The notes under the pieces are model-generated. The model saw only the letters and a list, made by a program, of their open reading frames with translations, was not told where the DNA came from and did no database searches. The translations under genes and the position numbers were made by a program. 64,000 nucleotides of DNA from Rotaria sordida. Lineage: Eukaryota; Rotifera; Eurotatoria; Philodinida; Philodinidae. This document shows positions 57,601 through 64,000 of the stretch, piece by piece. Location of the stretch: the NCBI GenBank assembly GCA_905250125.1, contig CAJNOL010001147.1, positions 1-64,000 on the forward strand, read 5' to 3'. The first letter of the stretch is position 1. Each line of letters begins with the position of its first letter.

Positions 57601-60178
57601 TGTGTTCAAGATTTTTTATTGATTATAAAACTATACCTGAACAAATGCATGTTATAACTCAATATGTAGTAACACATTTTTTACCATTATCAATGACAAA
57701 TATTGATCAAACAACAAATTCAGTTTTATACTATCAAAATAATAATCAAGAAAATATAAAAACGTCTTATATGCAAAATAATAACAATAATAATAATCAA
57801 AATAATATTATTAATGTAAGACTTTGTTTATTATTTTTTGATCATTTATCTAATGTTATACAACAAAGTACAGTTTGTTTAACACATCATGATAAAGAAG
57901 CAACATTAATTAATATAAATCATCTTAAAGAATGTTATCATTATAAATATGAATATTTATTTATTGATGATAATTATCATCACCAACGATATCATTCACA
58001 ACATCCACATCATTATCATCATTATTCAAGTTCATCATCAAATTCCAGTCGATCGGTATGTATTATTATTAATTGAAATTTTCTTTAAGTATTTATTTAT
58101 TTATTTTTTTATAATATTTTTACACCTTTATATTTTAGTCAAAAAAGAAAAAGAAAAGAAAGAAAGAAACGAGATTTTTTTTCTCGGTACAAAATGAGAA
58201 AAACTGAAGGAGAATTATCCGTATGTCGAAAGATTTTTTTTCGACTTAATTTATCTTCGAAGTTTTTCATTTAAATCAGAATCGAAGTAAATATATGTCA
58301 CTCGTCATCTCAGTCTTCGATTGTAGAGTGAAATGTTTTACGTTTATATCAAGTATTTATTATAGTCAACTACTCACAAAAAAAAACTCTTCATCCAAAG
58401 AAATTATTAAATCTTTTTAAATCCATGTGTATAAAGTGTTTTGTTATAAGATTTAATCATATCTACCATTTTCTATTATGTACGCCATTCACTGGAGACA
58501 AAGTTAAATAATCGAGATGAATCTAAGATTTTCGAATATGGAAGAGTTGAAAGTTTTATTCAATGGTAGAAGAAAATTTTTTTTTGGCATTGGGAATTTC
58601 ACATATATGAAGATTGTTATTATCGTACCAGAATAAAATATTGGCGAAGAAAAATACACATATACTTTTGAACATGAATATATAATTACTATTGGTCTTT
58701 GCTTTATGAAACAATGAAATACAATTAAGAGTGAATTCATTTTTGTTTTTATTAAATTTTTTCTACTTGATTATTTTTTTATTATTATCATGAAGACTTT
58801 TTTTTTTCTTTTTCAAAATTCAATATTCTATTCTATAATAATCATATTTATTCTTCTTCTAGTAATTCTGTATGGATAAATTTACTGAATCTAAATCTTG
58901 GAGAAAATATCATAAATTTATGATGTAACCGGACTTTTCGTCGTGAACAAAATATTGCTATATATATATATATCTGTGTATCACCAATTAATTATCTAGA
59001 AAATAATATTGACACTTTTACAAAGGTTTGCAAAGAATTTTCTTCATGTACATCCAAAGAAATCTTGTCTGAAACTGTATTAAATTTCATAGGCAACGGA
59101 AAAATTTTCAAGAAATATTTGTACTTTGATATAAAAATTTTATTCCATTGAGATAGTCTAGAAAACTTTGAAACAAAAGATTCTTTCAGTATAATAACTG
59201 ATAATCTTTGCAGATCTTTTTGTAAATATGTCAATAGTTTTTCAATTCAGCATTCAATTTTTTTAATAATTTTTCTTTCATTTTATTCATTACTTTTTTC
59301 ACAATTAGTTGATAATGCACGGATATATTACAACATTTTGTCCTGCAACTATAGCTCGGCATGCCGGTGGCGGATCTTGGTGGGTAGAGTCCTTTGGACC
59401 CAAAATTTTCGGATTCGATTTATGTAGCTTTCTTGGAATTCGAATCAGGTCGAATCGTACTTTGATACGTTTAAAGAAATTTTCTAATCGGAATGAGATA
59501 ACTGCCCTGATGGTATCAGATCCTTTTTTCTGCTTTTTTTATATTCGATGATTAGTGCACCCAACACATTTTCCAGACGAATCGTCTGAGAACCATGTAG
59601 GGTGCACTAATCATCGAATACAAAAATTCGAGAAAAGATATTTCATATCTTCAGAGTGACTATCCGATTCCGATTAGAAAATTTCATAGAGAATACCAAA
59701 ATACGATTCGATCGGATTCGGGTACCAAAAAAGTTCATTGAATTGGATCTATGTTCGAAAATTTTGGACCCGACGGATTCTACCTGCGATGAAAAGCCCT
59801 AGGATCAAATTCGTAACTTTTTCAGTAGTTAGTTCATCTGTATAAAAGAAAAATAGTAACTTTTTACTGCTTGTATTCATATAAAAATGATTTAAATATT
59901 TCTTAATTATTCAAATATTTGATAATAAGTATCAATATATATTTATTTATTTATTTTTCTAGTCATCACCATCGAGTTCATCATCGAATTCATATAGATA
60001 TTATCGTCATAATCACAATCAGCGTCATCAAAATTCACATTATCGACATCATAACCTTCAACGACAAACAACAAATTCCTTATCATATCATCATGGATCA
60101 CGAAATTATTCAAATGATTTCCATACAAATCAACAGTTATTAACGAATCATCATTATCAACGTCGACATCAATCGTGA
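51621..60178 (+). CDS. TENT5 (FAM46)-type non-canonical nucleotidyltransferase
   Basis: Four exons (51621-52683, 57106-57461, 57528-58055, 59963-60178) keep frame and give 720 residues. After a run of about 16 Asn near residue 12, the nucleotidyltransferase fold shows the helical-turn motif GGAASYVL (residues 88-95) and the catalytic pair YRDIDILI (Asp105, Asp107). Further matches to the family are SWALLSLQNYSGQNLELKFV, RQWQFSVDSFQI, and in exons 2-3 DLHQALDHLNKKLIATYAPE, RGGGLLKYCDLL, MQRYMCSRFFIDY and STVCLTHHDKEATL. TENT5 proteins extend poly(A) tails of selected mRNAs, often those for secreted proteins. Low-complexity inserts (Asn, acidic) and a C-terminus rich in His, Ser, Asn and Tyr make it roughly twice the vertebrate length. 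Introns 1 and 3 are 4.4 and 1.9 kb and carry repeats. Confidence 0.93.
51654..51694 (+). repeat. (AAT)n coding for a poly-Asn run
   Basis: About 14 perfect aat repeats within exon 1 of the TENT5 gene encode a poly-asparagine tract. It is in frame, so length changes in steps of three would be tolerated. Confidence 0.9.
53215..53840 (+). repeat. Dispersed repeat, copy 2 (in TENT5 intron 1)
   Basis: It matches 42800-43275 in the same orientation along its length, with many substitutions and small gaps; this copy has about 150 extra bases in the middle. It has no coding capacity. Confidence 0.7.
53841..57105 (+). other. Remainder of TENT5 intron 1
   Basis: AT-rich intronic DNA without recognised genes. 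(TA)n tracts lie at 55140-55155 and 57072-57092, the latter just before the acceptor of exon 2. Overlapping frames here are short and unsupported. Confidence 0.5.
59335..59815. mobile_element. Fold-back element in TENT5 intron 3
   Basis: The core is a perfect 19-base inverted repeat, ttcgatgattagtgcaccc at 59544-59562 and its complement at 59600-59618, around a 37-base loop. The loop itself contains a near-palindrome, cagacgaatcgtctg. Outward, ctaatcgga / tccgattag, aaattttc / gaaaattt, and gacccaaaatttt / aaaattttggaccc also pair, giving arms of about 200 bases. No coding sequence or clear target duplication was found. Confidence 0.78.
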
Positions 60179-63100
60179 TTAACAGTAAATATAATCATCG
60201 AGATTTTCTTTTTCTTGCTTCCTATCTTTCAAAAAGAACTTAATAGTCTTGTTTTTCTTTCTTTTTTTTTGTCTTCTTTTTACTGTGAAAGATTAGTTTA
60301 TATGTAAACTTAAGATAATTTATCCCACCTCCTTTTTGTGTTACGAAATCTTATGATGTGATGAAGAAAAAAGAAAACGATTGAAAAATTTCGATATGCA
60401 TACTTTATTTTTCTTTATTTTTGTTGTTGTTGATAAAAACATGGTATTAACATTTCTAAAAGAAACTTATATATCATGAAATTGAAAAAAAAAAAACATA
60501 TAAAACAAATGAAAACAAAAGAAAAAAAATCACATAATTTTTCTCAAACAAAAAAAAAAAATTTTGAAAAAAAATCATATTACATTTATTGTTCTTGTTC
60601 TGCTCTGTTCATTTGTTTCATCTGTTTTTTTTTTGTTTATTAGAATATCATCATAACTATTGCCGTTTCTTTTTTCTCCTTAATTATTTTTATACATATT
60701 GACAAACATATATTAAAACAGCATAATTTTTTTTTTGTTTGCTTAACTCATGACATTCCCATCATAAAGAAAAAGCAATACCACTTTGTTTGCGGTATTC
60801 CTCTGGAAAAACTTCGACGTCTTTTTTTTTTCTATATATTTGTGTGTGTATTTCATGACGACTTATGTTGTTTATTGAATAGTATCGTTCCTTTCTACGT
60901 ACTCTATACCTGGTGATGATCCTTATTCAACATGTCTCTTAAAACTATATTTTTTTTTTTTCTATGACCATTATTAACTTTTTTTTCTGTGTGTGTCTTT
61001 CGCTCGTTTTCTTCATGTGGATGTATGATATATTATGTTCTTTCTTTTTTTTTTCTTGTGTGTGGTTTGTTGTTCTTGATCATTTCGGTTTTTTTTTGGT
61101 TGTATGTGTGAAACAAAAGGGCGATTAAAAAAAAGACAGACAGAGGAAAAAGTGAAAATGAAATTAACTTTGTTGTTGTTGTTGTTGTTTCAAAGAAGAT
61201 GCAGTTAATGATATATATATATATAGTAAAATTTCTATTAAATGAATACCGTCGGAACTAGACATGTGCGAGATCAGTCCTAGTTTCAATAGCTGGAACT
61301 GGGACAAAAAGTAAAACTTTACCGAGATCGGGATCCCAGACTATATGATATCCTTAGCACTGTGATTTTTTGAGTGAAGTTTTTCGTACATAACAAATCA
61401 ATTTATTATTTTCATTCTAATATATTGTAATACAGAAAAAAACACATCATAACTATATACATGCTAATATTAAAAAAAATTAAACAGTTTCATCATTATG
61501 AATATTAAAATATCTTTGTCATTGTCTCATTGCATTTGTTCACTAGATATCGCTTTATCATTTTTAGACAATCATCCTTTTTTTTTCGTTTGTGAATATG
61601 ACTGTGAAAAGTCCTTTGATAATTCATATTTACTTGAGATCAATGATAGAGAAGCTGCCCCTTCTAGTGATCTTTTCTGATTTAGTTCACAAAATCATTT
61701 TAAATCAGTTAAAATTTTATTTAAAAACATGATTTTATCAATTTTTTCAGTTCCTAAATGTGTTTCTTTTTCCAGTAACTGTTGCACCTGAGTAGACAGG
61801 TGGCGGAATCTGGACTAAGAACATACTAAATTCACTGTGATTATCATCGTAACTACTCAAAAAGAAGCTATTGAAACCAAAGAAACTTGTTTCTGCACAT
61901 CTCCAGTCGGAACTTTTTGAAAAGCGTTCACTAGCACGAGGTGTCCATCTATATGTTACTATGAAATGAAGAAGTGTTTCAGAATACAAGCTTCTTTACT
62001 AGTTTTGAAGTAATTAAAGATCATATTCTATGAGATTCGTCTTCCTGCATTGTAATATTGATGAATACAAAAATTTTACTTTGTTTCACAAAGTCTTCTA
62101 CTATTATTTTGGTTTGGATATATGTGAATTTGATAAAAGTTGCTCTAGAATTCATCCAAATATAATATATGAATGAATTACCACTATTTTGTACAATTGG
62201 TGTTTTAGAATATCTACGTTATAATTTTCGTTCTGATCGAACGATTTTAAAGTGGTTTTTCTAATTCTATTCCTCTTGTAGTGTTCCACATCTACACTCT
62301 TTTTCGTTTTTATGTACAGTGATACAAAACCACCACTCCTACAGGCTAGAAAAGAAAATCAATATACGAAATACTAGAGAACTTTTTCATATAAAAAACG
62401 TTTATGTTTTCTTATTTCTATATTAGAGAGAAAAGGATCCGAGTACTCAAACAATAGTATGTTTACTCACTTTGTACAATAATATTTTGAAACTTACTCG
62501 ATCTATAATTCATGAATGATTGTTTTGATTTCATTCAAACTTTCAGATTAAATAGAGCTCAAACAGTTACATAAGTGATAACGATTTCAATCTTCTAACT
62601 TTTACTATTCCGAATATATTCAAATTATACTACAAAACGTACATTGACGCTTTTTCCGGAGATATCTTCAGTTAAGCCAACTGAAACATATTTTTTTCAA
62701 ATATAATTTAACTCAGAAGAGTTCAATGAACAAATCTGAAGGTATTGTGAACTGTTCTTGACTACTCACTTCTCATAAAGAGGTACACAAATGACTCGAG
62801 CCTTGTTATCGAATTAAATCAATTTAATCATTGAATTAAGCAGACATTTAACTTTATATTATGCATCTCACTTAATAGTCAATGAAGTATTGGCAAAATT
62901 TTGCTGTATAATATAGGCACAATGTATAATCAAATGTGCTACTAAAAAATTGTTTACACCTATTTTCATTTTTTCGCACCACTTGTACTAAAAAGTTGAC
63001 ATGCACTCATATATATTACGTTTTATTTTGTCAAAACTTTTGAATTTTCTTTTAATACTTTGATTTTCGGTTGCTTGATAATAATTTAAATATTCTTTTT

Positions 63101-64000
63101 CTTTTCAATCCTAAAATATTGGATAGAGAATAGAGTCCTGCAGGATAAACTTCTTCGAATTGTTCTGTAAAATCACGTTTGTGCCATTGACTGAAAGGCA
63201 GCTGACTGCACTTGTGCAGTAGTCGACTTATTACTTTTCACTCGCTTGGTAGCTGTGATAAATTTTTCTTCTCGACGCATTAGTCACGATTTACGTCAGC
63301 CACTCATTCTTCATAACTAAACATAATTTTGAAATGTGAAAACATTTACCGAGATGGTGAGGATGTGGCAGATGTAAATCTCAAATTCTTTGTTTTTTAC
63401 AACTCGGTTCCGTTGGAGGCTATAAAAATCGGTAAAATTATAGTCAACAGCTGAAAGTTTCCTTGTATGGTCATATCGGACTCAATCTGAAAAATACCAT
63501 TGATATTTCAGATGCTACATGCAATAGTTTTCTTTTATGGTAAAATTAATTCAACTTCATTATTTCTTAACTTGTCAGCTGAGCTAAAATATCAATAGGC
63601 AACTGAAATTCATTATGGTTTCTTGTATGGGAGTTTAAGATTTAAAAATTGCAGGTATCGTACGGAAGGCTGTTTTGACATTTTTTGGACTCGAATAATT
63701 AGTCATCTTTTCTAGTTAGGCTTTGCTCGAATAGCAATCCAGTTCTTTTTTTTATGTTATTTATTTAAATATTAAGATATTTGTTACAAACAAATAGTTT
63801 CAAGTGTACGACACGTTTTGAGATAAGAATAAAAAAATTCGAAACATTGTTTTTTTTTTCTATATTGTCCTATGGAACGAAACAAATGTGATTTTTCGGG
63901 ATTTAGGACACTAAAAGGAATTAAGTATAATGTTCGATTTTTCAGCTAATTTACGTTTTTGATAAATCGTTACAAGCGTTATTATCATTGATTAATTGAA
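60179..64000. other. Terminal stretch with no recognised gene
   Basis: The first several hundred bases are probably the TENT5 3' untranslated region, rich in T runs. (TTG)n lies at 61160-61178 and (TA)n at 61212-61225. A GC-richer patch at 61248-61345 (cgagatcgggatccc) may be repeat debris. A short hairpin, actgcac/gtgcagt, occurs near 63205-63221. A frame at 61747-61989 (minus) has a plausible composition but no motif I recognise. Confidence 0.45.

Noticed and set aside
61747..61989. 80-codon minus-strand frame with fairly balanced composition
   Set aside because: No recognised domain and no neighbouring exons; kept only as a note.
1..64000. tRNA genes, rRNA genes or CRISPR arrays
   Set aside because: Scanning by eye found no paired A/B-box tRNA structure, no rRNA-like conserved block and no regularly spaced repeats. 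The repeats present are palindromic elements and microsatellites.

Overview
This is an AT-rich, intron-rich eukaryotic window. Most introns are only about 45-70 bp with GT-AG borders, genes sit on both strands, and the spacers hold many homopolymer, (TA)n, (AAT)n and (TTTTC)n tracts. I see no bacterial operon, tRNA, rRNA or CRISPR array. The gene set is metazoan: membrane-type matrix metalloproteinase, FUT8-like fucosyltransferase, TENT5, LANCL, Tctex1, ARF. The B-box/coiled-coil/TLDc protein, the intron-bearing Tc1/mariner-type transposase and the compact introns fit a bdelloid rotifer best. That placement is inference, not proof.

Layout. 1-2595: no gene seen. 2598-5505: a Tc1/mariner-like transposon with inverted ends of about 530 bp around a broken transposase. 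8950-9635 (-): ARF-family GTPase. 11865-13356 (+): GH18 chitinase-like protein. 16945-17580 (-): Tctex1 dynein light chain. 18836-19130: relic of a JmjC gene. 20430-21905: an old fold-back element with a young hAT-type MITE (8-bp target duplication) nested in one arm. 23250-28395 (+): tandem JmjC/EF-hand genes, the first with all iron ligands, the second with all three replaced. 28577-30726 (+): LanC-like protein. 31551-32950 (+): broken FUT8-like gene with four lesions. 34022-35062 (-): B-box/TLDc protein, with a decayed paralogue at 36830-37185. 39719-40489 (-): proline-rich protein. 41397-44748 (-): membrane-type MMP. 49875-50423 (+): intronless DUF985 cupin. 51621-60178 (+): TENT5-type nucleotidyltransferase with large repeat-bearing introns. 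60179-64000: no gene seen.

The genes do not form one pathway. What stands out is a cluster that duplicates and decays. Three JmjC copies are at three stages (intact, ligand-less, relic), the TLDc gene has a relic partner, the FUT8-like gene looks recently dead, and palindromic non-autonomous elements have landed in the introns of the JmjC, MMP and TENT5 genes. The best candidate for undescribed biology is the secreted JmjC/EF-hand pair.

All exon structures were inferred by eye from splice borders, reading-frame continuity and family conservation. No similarity search was run.
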